Positions 42,733-51,335 are shown, numbered from the stretch's first letter. The stretch: DNA of 64,000 bases from Sulfurovum sp. (GCA_027068435.1 JAMOTA010000013.1:62001-126000); one strand, 5' to 3'. Program-made: numbers and translations. Notes: generated by a model from the letters alone, not told the origin.

Positions 42733-43102
42733 GTTTTTAAATCAACCAGAAGTTATAAAAACCATTGTAACCCTAGGAGCGATGTCGCTCTTTTTTGTAG
42801 GACTCTTTGGACTCTTGACACGTAAACACATCGTAAAGGTTTTTATCAGTATTGCTATTATGGAGAGTGCTATCTTTCTTCTCTTCATAGGCTTGAGCTT
42901 TAACCGTGAAAAGGTAGCCCCTATCATAGATGCAACACAGACACAAGTAGCCACCATGAATGACCCTATCCCTCAGGCGATGATACTTACAGCCATCGTT
43001 ATAGGTATGGCTGTTCTAGCTTTAGGTGTAAGTTTTGCGATAGAGTACTACAAGCTTACAGGAAAAACAGAGATAGATACGATGAATGAGATGAGGTTTT
43101 AG
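42725..43102 (+). CDS. Mrp antiporter subunit C / NuoK-like
   Basis: 125 residues, three helices. GLFGLLTRKHIVKVFISIAI carries the usual NuoK-like pattern, and NDPIPQAMILTAIVIGMAVLA is the MrpC signature. ATG 42725 is chosen over 42722 and 42689 because AAAGGAG at 42713-42719 is best spaced to it. It is translationally coupled to the previous gene. Confidence 0.87.
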   Translation: MFEFLNQPEVIKTIVTLGAMSLFFVGLFGLLTRKHIVKVFISIAIMESAIFLLFIGLSFNREKVAPIIDATQTQVATMNDPIPQAMILTAIVIGMAVLALGVSFAIEYYKLTGKTEIDTMNEMRF

Positions 43103-43103
43103 T

Positions 43104-44555
43104 ATGAGTAGTACACTTTTTATAGCTTTACCTCTACTGTTTGGTTTTGCAACACCTCTACTCTCTCGTTTGGGTAAAAATGCACTCGCTTACACTTCTG
43201 TACTCATGCAACTCTCTCTCTTAGGTTTAGCACTCTCTCTTCTTTTAGCACATAGTAGCACAACTGTAGAACTCATCTCCATCGCTGCACCTTTGGGAAT
43301 CTCTTTTGTTTTAAGTACGGCTTCACTTTTGATGGTGTTGCTTTTTACGCTTCTTATGACACTCTTTTCTCTATACTATCTTTTTCAAAGAAGAGCCAAT
43401 GCCTATGCCAATGAAAGTAAATTTTTTACACTCCTCAATATGCTTTTAGCTGCAAGTATCGGCTTGGTGTTGAGTTCAGATATTTTTAACATTTATGTCT
43501 TTTTTGAAATAGCAGGCATCTCTGCATACATACTCTCAGCCTATAGTAAAACAGCGTTAGCACTAGAATCAGGGTTAAAGTACTTACTTACAGGAGCAGT
43601 GGCATCTATCTTTTTACTCTTTGCTATTGTCCTTATCTACTTGCATGTAGGTTCACTAAACTTAGCAGTTATCGCAGAACAGTTTCAACTGCTTCCTTAC
43701 AATGTAAAACTGCTTATCTCTTTACTACTACTTATAGGTTTTGGGTTTAAAGTAGAAGTTTTTCCTCTAAACTTTTGGGTAACAGATGTCTACCAAGGCT
43801 CGACCTCTTTAGTCAATGCACTCTTTAGTGGCATCGTAGTAAAAGCCTACCTATTTGTCTTTTTTCACATACTCTATCTCTTCTTACCTCAAGGAGAATT
43901 TACTCTCTTCTTACTCTACTTAGGAGGGGTGAGCATGTTGGTTGCAGAAGTAGCAGGACTTAGACAAACAAACCTAAAACGCCTTTTTGCTTACTCCTCT
44001 TTAGGGCAAGTAGCACTTATCTTTGTCGCTTTTGCTATGCAGAACATACAAGCTGTTCAAGCAGCATTTTTTATAGTCATCGCTCATTCTCTTGCAAAGT
44101 TTATGCTCTTCCTAGCTTTGGCGTCTTTAGAAAAAACAGAGCAGAACATGCACATAGACAGACTTAAGCAGATAGACTCTCCTTTTCTCATGGTTATGAT
44201 GTTCCTTGCTATGCTCTCACTACTTGGGATTCCTCTTTTTGTAGGTTTTGTAGGTAAATTCTTACTCTTAAAAAGTTTAGCTGTTGAGGGGATGCTTACC
44301 CTTTTAGTTATGGTAGTGGTGGCTTCTTTTATAGAGGCTATCTACTACTTTAAACTGATGGGTTACATGTTACACAAAGGTACGCGTAGTGAAAAAGTAG
44401 AAGTAAGCTTAGGAGAGAAAATGATTTTTGTATCTTTAGGACTCTCTTTACTTTTACTTGGAGTGTTTCCCATGAGTATCGCGGGGTTCTTGCAAAATGC
44501 TGCTGAGGTTTTGTTAGACCAAACGGCATATATTACACTGTTAGTAGGAGGTTAA
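43104..44555 (+). CDS. Mrp antiporter subunit D / NuoN-like
   Basis: 483 residues, about fourteen helices. FFEIAGISAYILSAYSKTAL contains the conserved membrane Glu; LNFWVTDVYQGSTSLVNALF and LKRLFAYSSLGQVALIFVA carry the Lys residues of the proton path. It belongs to the antiporter-like subunits shared by Mrp, hydrogenases and complex I. One base separates it from the previous and next genes. Confidence 0.88.
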   Translation: MSSTLFIALPLLFGFATPLLSRLGKNALAYTSVLMQLSLLGLALSLLLAHSSTTVELISIAAPLGISFVLSTASLLMVLLFTLLMTLFSLYYLFQRRANAYANESKFFTLLNMLLAASIGLVLSSDIFNIYVFFEIAGISAYILSAYSKTALALESGLKYLLTGAVASIFLLFAIVLIYLHVGSLNLAVIAEQFQLLPYNVKLLISLLLLIGFGFKVEVFPLNFWVTDVYQGSTSLVNALFSGIVVKAYLFVFFHILYLFLPQGEFTLFLLYLGGVSMLVAEVAGLRQTNLKRLFAYSSLGQVALIFVAFAMQNIQAVQAAFFIVIAHSLAKFMLFLALASLEKTEQNMHIDRLKQIDSPFLMVMMFLAMLSLLGIPLFVGFVGKFLLLKSLAVEGMLTLLVMVVVASFIEAIYYFKLMGYMLHKGTRSEKVEVSLGEKMIFVSLGLSLLLLGVFPMSIAGFLQNAAEVLLDQTAYITLLVGG

Positions 44556-44556
44556 G

Positions 44557-46203
44557 ATGGAGTTTTCTCTGTATGGTTTGAGTGATATTGTACTCTCTTT
44601 AAAAGTTACAGCTCTAGCAAACTTTTTTGCACTTCTTATTGTACTATCCACGTTGACGGTACTTTTTATAGCACCAAACTATAGGTTAAAGAGATCTTTT
44701 TATCTGCTTTTTACTCTATTAGTGGCTTCACTTTTTCTTATCGTCTATGCCCATGACTACTTGCTTTTCTTCATAGGCTGGGAGGTAATGAGCATAAGTA
44801 CCTACTTCTTACTCTCCTTTACCCTTAGCAAAGAGGCATTACATAAGTATATTCTTTTTGCTATGGCATCGGCGTTGAGTCTCTTTGTGGCTATTCTCCT
44901 TCTTTACTCTACACAGCACTCTTTTCTTTACGAAGATGCAAAGCAGAGTTACCTAGCCATGAGTGATGGGGTGCAACAGCTATTTACACTCTTTATGCTT
45001 ATCGCTATTTTTATAAAACTTGGAACTATAGGTTTTCACTACTGGTTAGTCGATGCGTATGAAGAGTCACATAACCTTTTTACCCCTTTTCTCTCTGCGA
45101 TGCTCTCTAAGATGGGTCTTTATGCACTCATACTTTTTGTAGCAAATATTACACAAGCAACATACGTATTAGCGGTGATGGGCTTACTTACTACCATCAT
45201 AGCAACCTTTAAAGCCATAGAACAAGAGAGTATCAAACGACTCTTAGCCTACTCTTCCATTGCTCAGCTTGGGTACATCGTTACAGTGTTAAGTGTAGCA
45301 GATGGCATGGGTGGTGCGTTATACCATGCACTTATTCATACTTTAGTAAAACTGTTACTTTTTATTAACATCGCAGGAGTCATCTATGTGACACAAAAAG
45401 AGAAACTTAGTGACTTAGGAGGGTTGATTTATAAACTTCCGCAGTCATTTGTTTTTTTACTCATAGGGATTATTGTACTTGCAGGTATGCCCCCTTTAGG
45501 TGGCTTTGCTTCTAAATTTATGATTTACACAGCTTTGCTAGATGCGAAGTATTTACTACTTTTAGCAGGGGTGATGTTCTCTAGTGCTAGTGCGTTTATT
45601 TATGTTTATAAACTTATCTATGGTATCTATCTTGGACATCCAACACATAAAAACTTAGAAGAGGTAAAAGAGGTGCCATGGACATTTCTAGCACCTCAAT
45701 ACCTTCTTGCTTCACTGCTTGTTATTATAGGAACTTTCCCTGGATTAGTCATCCCCTACATTAACCGTATCTTAGGAGAGCTAAACCTTACGCTTCTCTC
45801 TTTTGAGACAATCCAAACACTCATTACCTCTTATGCTCAGTACAATGGTTTTGTGGTCATGGGTGCATTTGGTGGTATTTTTGTTTTAGTACTTATGATG
45901 TTTATGTTACTGCGTTCAAAAGCCAAAAAGCCTAAGAACCGTTTTGACATTGCCTACTGTGCAGAAGAACCCAATGAAGCGACACATCTACACTATGGGT
46001 ACAGTATGGGGCAAGAGTTAAAAAGAGTAGGACTTATTCATCTTATAGCTAAAAATTCAAGTAAATACTTTTATGACTTTTTAGCCAAGCAGATGCAGTA
46101 CTTCTCTGAAGTGGTGAGAAAAATCTATTCTGGAAACCTCTTGCTTAACTTTAACATCGCAGTGCTTTTTCTTATTATTCTTTTGTTATGGAGCCTAAAA
46201 TGA
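44557..46203 (+). CDS. NuoL/HyfB-like antiporter subunit
   Basis: 548 residues, about fifteen helices. FFIGWEVMSISTYFLLSF has the membrane Glu; GFHYWLVDAYEESHNLFTPF and IKRLLAYSSIAQLGYIVTV have the Lys/His of the half-channels. It lacks the long MrpA C-terminus, which is supplied by the separate DUF4040 and MbhE-like parts. It is the second ion-pumping subunit of the complex. The end overlaps the next start (ATGA). Confidence 0.87.
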   Translation: MEFSLYGLSDIVLSLKVTALANFFALLIVLSTLTVLFIAPNYRLKRSFYLLFTLLVASLFLIVYAHDYLLFFIGWEVMSISTYFLLSFTLSKEALHKYILFAMASALSLFVAILLLYSTQHSFLYEDAKQSYLAMSDGVQQLFTLFMLIAIFIKLGTIGFHYWLVDAYEESHNLFTPFLSAMLSKMGLYALILFVANITQATYVLAVMGLLTTIIATFKAIEQESIKRLLAYSSIAQLGYIVTVLSVADGMGGALYHALIHTLVKLLLFINIAGVIYVTQKEKLSDLGGLIYKLPQSFVFLLIGIIVLAGMPPLGGFASKFMIYTALLDAKYLLLLAGVMFSSASAFIYVYKLIYGIYLGHPTHKNLEEVKEVPWTFLAPQYLLASLLVIIGTFPGLVIPYINRILGELNLTLLSFETIQTLITSYAQYNGFVVMGAFGGIFVLVLMMFMLLRSKAKKPKNRFDIAYCAEEPNEATHLHYGYSMGQELKRVGLIHLIAKNSSKYFYDFLAKQMQYFSEVVRKIYSGNLLLNFNIAVLFLIILLLWSLK

Positions 46204-47087
46204 TACTCTTTGATTTACTTTTTATGTTACTTGTAGCATATATAACAGGCTTTTTGTATTATGGACTCTACCGTAACATAACAGCACGTTTTCAACGCCG
46301 TTTAGGACCTCCTGTATGGCAATCTTTTTTAGATTCTATTAAATTCTTCTCAAAAGAGGAGAGTATCTCACACGGATGGATGTTCTATCTAGGACCTGTT
46401 ATCATGATGAGTGGTGCTATCATGACACTTTTTTTTATCCCTCTGTTTCACACGGGGGAGAGTTTTAAGGGGTTAAGCTCTTATGGAAACCTCTTTTTAG
46501 TTCTCTACCTTTTAGTTTTAGGAGCTTTAGGAAATGCTTTAGCTGTAGGAGCTTCGGGTAACCCTTTTGGGGTGATGGGAGTCACTCGTGGGCTTAGCCG
46601 TCTCTTTGCGTTGGAGTTACCTTTTTATATCTCAGTGATTGCACTTATTAGTGTAAGTGGTAGTGCTGACATCGTCTGTATTGCGGCAAGTCAAACAGAG
46701 TGGAATGCATTTGCTTACCCTCTGCTTTTCATAGCAGCACTCTTCTCTTTTGTAGGCATGATGGGACAAGCACCCTTTGACGTAGTGGGTGCTCCAGTAG
46801 AAGTCTATTCAGGACCAGCCTCTGAGTTCTCTGGAAAGTTTTTGGCACTACTCATGAGTCAAAGTGCCATCTTTACCTTTGCAAAACTGGTTCTGATGGT
46901 ACATCTCTTTTTAGGTGGTGCAAGTGGATTTGTAGAACTTCTTGCAAAGAGTTTTGGGTTATTTCTGTTTGTCATCGCCTTTGGTGCAATGTACGGAAGA
47001 TTTAAAACCCCACAAAGTATAGATTTTTTACTAAAAGTACCTACAAGCATCGCCATTGTAGGGTTAATTTTGGCAACGTGGAGCTAA
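46200..47087 (+). CDS. NuoH/HyfC/MbhM-like membrane anchor subunit
   Basis: 295 residues, about eight helices. FQRRLGPPVWQSFLDSIKFFSKE near the N-terminus and FDVVGAPVEVYSGPASEFSG match the complex I NuoH and group 4 hydrogenase ion-channel subunit (quinone-chamber/E-channel region). ATG 46200 is preferred: GGAG lies 6 bases before it, while 46188 has no site. It docks the peripheral arm to the antiporter subunits. Confidence 0.9.
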   Translation: MILFDLLFMLLVAYITGFLYYGLYRNITARFQRRLGPPVWQSFLDSIKFFSKEESISHGWMFYLGPVIMMSGAIMTLFFIPLFHTGESFKGLSSYGNLFLVLYLLVLGALGNALAVGASGNPFGVMGVTRGLSRLFALELPFYISVIALISVSGSADIVCIAASQTEWNAFAYPLLFIAALFSFVGMMGQAPFDVVGAPVEVYSGPASEFSGKFLALLMSQSAIFTFAKLVLMVHLFLGGASGFVELLAKSFGLFLFVIAFGAMYGRFKTPQSIDFLLKVPTSIAIVGLILATWS

Positions 47088-47089
47088 AG

Positions 47090-47707
47090 ATGGAAACAGG
47101 ATTTTTACAAGAACAAAAGGTGTTAGAGGGTGACTTGAATTCAGAAAATTCACATCAAAATAGTGTAGATTTTTTGATGAATTGGTTTCGTAAACAGAGT
47201 ATTTTTGTTTTAGCCTATGGGACAGGGTGTGGGGCTATAGAGATGCCACCTACTTTTACGAGTCGTTATGATGCAGAGAGATTAGGCATACGAGGTGCAG
47301 CGACTCCTAGACAAGCAGATGTTATCATAGTATCTGGTTACTGCTCGTACAAAACACTTAGAAGAATTATACGAACCTATGAGCAGATGAGTAACCCCAA
47401 ATACCTTTTAGCTCTTGGCTCATGTACGGTTAATGGGGGGATGTATTGGGACTCTTACAATACGATTAAGAAACTAGAAGATTATCTGCCTGTTGATATG
47501 TATGTTAATGGTTGTATGCCTAGACCTGAAAGTATCTTAGAGGGGTTCATAGCACTTCAAAAAGAGATAGGAGAGGGTAAAGCCTCTTCTTGGCAGAAGT
47601 ATGAAGAGAATTATGAGTTTTACAGAAAGAACCAAGAGGCTGTTTTAGGTAAAAAAGTAGAACCCTCTTATGAGGCAGATTGGTATTTGTATGAGGGAGG
47701 GCTATAA
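47090..47707 (+). CDS. NuoB / group 4 hydrogenase small-subunit-like Fe-S protein
   Basis: 205 residues. The N2-type cluster fold is recognised by ATPRQADVIIVSG, ALGSCTVNGGMY and VNGCMPRPESI. Cysteines are Cys47 (GTGCGAIEM), Cys85 (SGYCSYK), Cys112 and Cys142. In complex I the first motif is CCAIE and in hydrogenases CxxCDIE; here the second ligand position is Gly48, and Cys85 is an extra. ATG 47090 has GGAG 6 bases upstream; the longer GTG start at 47078 does not. Stop and next start overlap by one base. Confidence 0.87.
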   Translation: METGFLQEQKVLEGDLNSENSHQNSVDFLMNWFRKQSIFVLAYGTGCGAIEMPPTFTSRYDAERLGIRGAATPRQADVIIVSGYCSYKTLRRIIRTYEQMSNPKYLLALGSCTVNGGMYWDSYNTIKKLEDYLPVDMYVNGCMPRPESILEGFIALQKEIGEGKASSWQKYEENYEFYRKNQEAVLGKKVEPSYEADWYLYEGGL

Positions 47708-48282
47708 TGTTTAGTGAAATAAAAAATCGTTTTGCAACAGATGATGTTGAGGTTAAACGTAAAGGGCTTTACAAAGTAGTAGTAAAGCATGAGAGACTTT
47801 TTGCACTGATTGTTATGCTTAAAGAGATGTATGATTATAAAACACTTAACACCATTACTTGTACAGACTGGATAGAAGAGGGGCATTTTGCATTGACGTA
47901 TATAATGACTACGCTAAAGCGAAATGAGACTTTTATGCTACAGACGATGATACTCAGAGAAGAAGCACATACGAAGAGTTTAAGCTATCTGTTTAAACAA
48001 GCACAAATCATGGAGAGAGATCTACATGAAATGTATGGTATCAAGTTTGAAGGCAATGAAAACCTTAAAGAGTTAAGCTTAGAAAACTGGGTACATACGC
48101 CACCTCTACGAAGAGAGTTTGATACCTTAGAGTTTGTAAATAATCACTTAACTTTTCGTGATGGACGCGATGACAACATAGATACAAAAGCAGAGAGTAA
48201 ACGACTTAGAGCCATTAAAAAAGCTGAAAAAGAAGCAGCCAAAAAGGCAAAAGAGTCAAAAAAGGCTGAAGATGTCCAATAA
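47707..48282 (+). CDS. NuoC / 30-kDa subunit-like protein
   Basis: 191 residues. LNTITCTDWIEEGHFALTYI and FKQAQIMERDLHEMYGIKFEGN resemble NuoC/EchD, the scaffold for the large subunit; WVHTPPLRREF corresponds to the PLRKDF region. The C-terminus adds an Ala/Lys/Glu-rich charged tail not typical of NuoC. It overlaps the large-subunit gene by 11 bases. Confidence 0.83.
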   Translation: MFSEIKNRFATDDVEVKRKGLYKVVVKHERLFALIVMLKEMYDYKTLNTITCTDWIEEGHFALTYIMTTLKRNETFMLQTMILREEAHTKSLSYLFKQAQIMERDLHEMYGIKFEGNENLKELSLENWVHTPPLRREFDTLEFVNNHLTFRDGRDDNIDTKAESKRLRAIKKAEKEAAKKAKESKKAEDVQ

Positions 48283-49375
48283 ACATATCACTATCTTTCA
48301 CGGTCCTCAACATCCAGGGATTACAGGTAACATGTCTGTAGAGCTTGACCTTATAGGCGAAACGATACAAAAAGCTACTACTCATGTAGGCTACTTGCAT
48401 AGAGGTTTTGAGAAGCTTGTAGAGAGACGAACTGTTATACAAGCATTTACGATAGTTTGCCGTATCTGTGTTCCAGAACCTGACCCAAATGAAGCCAACT
48501 TTGCTATGGCAGTAGAGGAGTTAGCAGGGTTAGAGGTGACACCTAGAGCGGAGTACATTAGAGTCATGGTACTAGAGCTTTCACGTTTAGCTGCACAGTT
48601 TTTATGGATGGCAGGGCAGAGTGGTTCTATTGGTCTTTATGCAGTAGGGCAGTGGGCTATAGCAGACCGTGACCTTATTTTAGATCTGTTTGAAGAGCTT
48701 ACAGGTGCAAGAGTTTACCATATGTACATCTACCCTGGAGGTGTAAGACGTGACTTACCTGAAGGTTTCTTAGGAAGAGTCTCTACTCTACTAAACTACA
48801 TGAAAAAACGCTTAAAAGAGTATGATGATGTGTTTATTAACAATGCTAGTTTTAAAAACAGAGCCATAGGCGTAGGTGTCATTAGCCAAGAAGAAGCTAT
48901 AGCAAACGGCTATGTAGGGCAAGTACTTCGTGCATGTGGTGTAGAAGCAGATGTTCGTAAAGATGCACCTTATTTGGTCTATGAGTCATTGGATTTTAAA
49001 GTGCCTACTCAAACAGCTGGAGATGTCTATGCAAGAGCATTGGTACGTCGAGCAGAGATGGATCAAAGTGTGCATATTTTAGAGCAAGTTGTAAAGATGA
49101 TGCCAGAGGGTGAAGTGATGATAAAAATGCCAACACACCGTAAGTTTAAACTACCAAAAGATGATACATGGGTAAAAGTAGAGAGTGCTAGAGGTGAGTT
49201 TGCTTACTACATGGCAGGAGATGGTAGTGAGAAGATACGCCGTATGCAAGTAAGAGGTCCTTCACTCGTACACGCCTATACACTTTTAGAATCACTTTTA
49301 GTAGGTGCAGAGCTAAGTGATGTGGCACTTATTATGAACTCTTTGGGTATCTGCCCTCCTGAGATAGAGAGATAG
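48272..49375 (+). CDS. NuoD / [NiFe]-hydrogenase large-subunit-like protein with altered metal motifs
   Basis: 367 residues. GYLHRGFEKL, AVEELAGLEVTPRAEYIRV and ELSRLAAQFLWMAG show membership of the NuoD/group 4 hydrogenase large-subunit family. The N-terminal motif reads Cys66-Val-Pro-Glu69 where hydrogenases have CGIC, and the C-terminal motif Cys361-Pro-Pro-Glu364 where they have CxxC. Both bridging cysteines are Glu; the terminal Cys are kept. An extra Cys63 precedes. There is no C-terminal extension for a maturation protease and no hyp genes lie in the window. It is unlikely to be an ordinary hydrogenase; the substrate is unknown. Confidence 0.87.
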   Translation: MSNKHITIFHGPQHPGITGNMSVELDLIGETIQKATTHVGYLHRGFEKLVERRTVIQAFTIVCRICVPEPDPNEANFAMAVEELAGLEVTPRAEYIRVMVLELSRLAAQFLWMAGQSGSIGLYAVGQWAIADRDLILDLFEELTGARVYHMYIYPGGVRRDLPEGFLGRVSTLLNYMKKRLKEYDDVFINNASFKNRAIGVGVISQEEAIANGYVGQVLRACGVEADVRKDAPYLVYESLDFKVPTQTAGDVYARALVRRAEMDQSVHILEQVVKMMPEGEVMIKMPTHRKFKLPKDDTWVKVESARGEFAYYMAGDGSEKIRRMQVRGPSLVHAYTLLESLLVGAELSDVALIMNSLGICPPEIER

Positions 49376-49383
49376 GAGTTAAG

Positions 49384-49779
49384 ATGAAATGGTCAGTTGA
49401 TATACAAGGGACACTAAGTCCCCTTAAAATACTAGGTGCTTTCTTTCAAAAGCCAAATACTATCGCTTATCCGACAGTTAAAAAAGCGACTGCAACGGGC
49501 TATCGTGGTTTTCATACCAATCTTTTAACAGACTGTATCGGTTGTGCTAACTGTCAAGATGTATGTATGAATAATGCGATAGATATGGTCAAGACAGACC
49601 AAGAGTACAATGCTAAGAATGCTTCACAGTGTATTCCTCGTATAGATTATGGGAGATGTTGTTGGTGTTCTCTCTGTACAGATGTATGCCCGCCAGATAG
49701 CCTTAAGCTAGAAGATGATTATATAAATGTAACTAAATATGCTAGTGACTTTTTATATATGCCAAAGAATAAGGAGTAA
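49384..49779 (+). CDS. NuoI-like 2x[4Fe-4S] ferredoxin subunit
   Basis: 131 residues. Two CxxCxxCxxxC sets: CIGCANCQDVC (followed by Met rather than the usual Pro) and CCWCSLCTDVCP, binding two [4Fe-4S] clusters that wire the small subunit to a soluble donor, probably ferredoxin. TATGYRGFHTNLLTD corresponds to the NuoI RGRH-type membrane-facing region. It starts 8 bases after the large subunit. Confidence 0.9.
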   Translation: MKWSVDIQGTLSPLKILGAFFQKPNTIAYPTVKKATATGYRGFHTNLLTDCIGCANCQDVCMNNAIDMVKTDQEYNAKNASQCIPRIDYGRCCWCSLCTDVCPPDSLKLEDDYINVTKYASDFLYMPKNKE

Positions 49780-49781
49780 AG

Positions 49782-50243
49782 ATGAGGTTACTGTTTTGGA
49801 CACTGTTGCTTTTTATAATGTGGATGGTACTAAGTGGGAATATACAACTATCTAACGTACTAGTAGGTGGAGGGGTTAGTTTTTCTGTGGCACTACTCTA
49901 CACTAAACTTTTTATACATAAAGCATTTGAACCCATAAACCCTATATGGTTTGCTGTGTATATATGGGTTTTACTTAAAAATCTCATACTCTCAAACTTT
50001 TATATTAGCAGAAGGGTATTACGAAAAGATATGAAACTCTCTCCTGCTATAGTAGCTGTAAAGACCACACTCAAAAGTGACTGGAAAAAACTTCTTTTAG
50101 CCAACTCCATTACCCTTACTCCAGGGACACTTACATTAGATGTAGAAGATGACACTCTTTATATTCATATTATTGAGTACTATGAGGGGTCAGATAAAGC
50201 ATTTATTATTAAAGAATTTGAAGAGGTTATAGCTAAAATGTAG
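49782..50243 (+). CDS. Mrp antiporter subunit E-like (MbhA-like)
   Basis: 153 residues. Two N-terminal helices, then a cytoplasmic domain with NLILSNFYISRRVL, NSITLTPGTLTLDVEDDTLYIH, the MrpE/MnhE signature. In archaeal Mbh operons the equivalent gene is first; here it is last. It is the end of the operon; a hairpin at 50276-50293 follows. Confidence 0.9.
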   Translation: MRLLFWTLLLFIMWMVLSGNIQLSNVLVGGGVSFSVALLYTKLFIHKAFEPINPIWFAVYIWVLLKNLILSNFYISRRVLRKDMKLSPAIVAVKTTLKSDWKKLLLANSITLTPGTLTLDVEDDTLYIHIIEYYEGSDKAFIIKEFEEVIAKM

Positions 50244-50275
50244 TGAGTTTTTGGGTAAAGTAAGTAGTTTGGGTT

Positions 50276-50293
50276 GTAGGGCAGAAGCCCTAC
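50276..50293. terminator. Hairpin between mrpE-like gene and rpsU (convergent)
   Basis: GTAGGGC (50276-50282) and GCCCTAC (50287-50293), 7 bp, 4-base loop. There is no clear T-run either way. A 12-bp palindrome GAGTCTAGACTC (50308-50319) overlaps the 3' end of rpsU. Confidence 0.45.
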
Positions 50294-50304
50294 TAGAGAC
50301 TGGA

Positions 50305-50517
50305 TTAGAGTCTAGACTCGTATCTTCTAAGCATGAAGAGTTTTTTAAGAATTTTCTTGCGAGTTGCAATCTTTTCTTTTTTGTTCTTTTCAGTTTGAGT
50401 TTCAAAGTTCTGTCTAGCTCTTGCTTCAGTTACAATAAGGTTTCTGTCACATTGTCTCTTGAATTTTCTATAAGCGTCATCAAATGAGTCACGTGAAGTT
50501 AATTTAATTCCTGGCAT
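50305..50517 (-). CDS. rpsU: 30S ribosomal protein S21
   Basis: 70 residues. [20 protein letters not shown] followed by the basic region [20 protein letters not shown] is the usual S21 form. S21 is needed for base-pairing of the anti-Shine-Dalgarno in initiation. It is a single-gene unit with its own promoter. The ribosome-binding region is AAGGAAGGGGGTG, unusually G-rich for this genome. Confidence 0.93.
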   Translation of the reverse strand: MPGIKLTSRDSFDDAYRKFKRQCDRNLIVTEARARQNFETQTEKNKKEKIATRKKILKKLFMLRRYESRL

Positions 50518-50584
50518 CGAAAAGCACCCCCTTCCTTATCAAAATTTCTTACCGATTAGAGTAAGAGAGATAAATATGAGGGGG

Positions 50585-50590
50585 ATTATA
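50585..50590 (-). promoter_or_regulatory. -10 box for rpsU
   Basis: Minus-strand TATAAT in GATATAATCCCCC, about 68 bases before the start codon. Confidence 0.5.
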
Positions 50591-50647
50591 TCGAAAATTT
50601 ATAATAAAGAGATGAATAAAAGCCTATAAAGTTATAAACTATGACGA

Positions 50648-50653
50648 TATAAT
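50648..50653 (+). promoter_or_regulatory. -10 box for the HAD phosphatase gene
   Basis: TATAAT in CGATATAATGTTA, 21 bases before the start codon. Confidence 0.5.
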
Positions 50654-50674
50654 GTTAAAAAAGAAAGAAGAGAA

Positions 50675-51307
50675 ATGATAATACTATTTGATTTAGATGG
50701 AACACTAATAGACTCAACAGAGGCGATACTTGAGAGCTTTGCTGTTGCATTTGAGAGTTTTGGTGTAGCAGTACCTAAAGATGCACTTATAGAAGCAGAG
50801 ATAGGACACCCTTTAGATGTGATGTTTATGACTTTAGGGGTAGCAGAGGAGAAGGTTTGGGACTATGTTCATGCGTATAAAATGCACTACAGAAAAATCA
50901 GCTGTGAAAAAACCATACTTTTGCTAGAAGCTAGAGAAGCTGTTGAACTTGCTAGTAAACATGCAACCTTAGGTGTGGTCACTACAAAAACAGCAAAATA
51001 CTCCATAGAACTCTTAGAACATATGGGGCTAATGCACTATTTTGAGGTACTTATAGGTCGAGAAGATGTGAAAAATCCTAAGCCAGACCCAGAACCTATT
51101 TACAAAGCTTTATCTGCGTTACCAAGTGACACATCTAAATGTTGGATGATAGGTGATACTTGTATGGATATGAATGCTGCAAAGGCAGCTGGTGTGGAGA
51201 GTGTGGCGGTTACATGTGGATATGGAACAGAAGAAATTTTACAAAAATGTACAACAAATATACACAAAAATGCACTAGAAGCTGTACGATATATCACAAT
51301 AATATAG
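50675..51307 (+). CDS. HAD-superfamily phosphatase, phosphoglycolate phosphatase-like
   Basis: 210 residues. Motif I ILFDLDGTLIDS with the nucleophilic Asp, motif II VVTTKTAKYS, motif III KNPKPDPEPIY and motif IV MIGDTCMDMNAAKAAG. The helical cap marks the Gph/PGMB group. The substrate is uncertain; phosphoglycolate is the common assignment. It stands alone. Confidence 0.85.
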   Translation: MIILFDLDGTLIDSTEAILESFAVAFESFGVAVPKDALIEAEIGHPLDVMFMTLGVAEEKVWDYVHAYKMHYRKISCEKTILLLEAREAVELASKHATLGVVTTKTAKYSIELLEHMGLMHYFEVLIGREDVKNPKPDPEPIYKALSALPSDTSKCWMIGDTCMDMNAAKAAGVESVAVTCGYGTEEILQKCTTNIHKNALEAVRYITII

Positions 51308-51335
51308 TTCAAAGTTAAAAAAATCATAAATTCAA

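Noticed and set aside
48272-49375. Reading the operon as an ordinary H2-evolving group 4 hydrogenase
   Set aside because: Both CxxC metal motifs lack the second cysteine, the small subunit lacks the hydrogenase CxxCDIE motif, and no maturation genes are nearby.
50251-50487. Plus-strand frame opposite rpsU
   Set aside because: Antisense to a clear S21 gene; Phe/Ser-rich translation without a ribosome-binding site.
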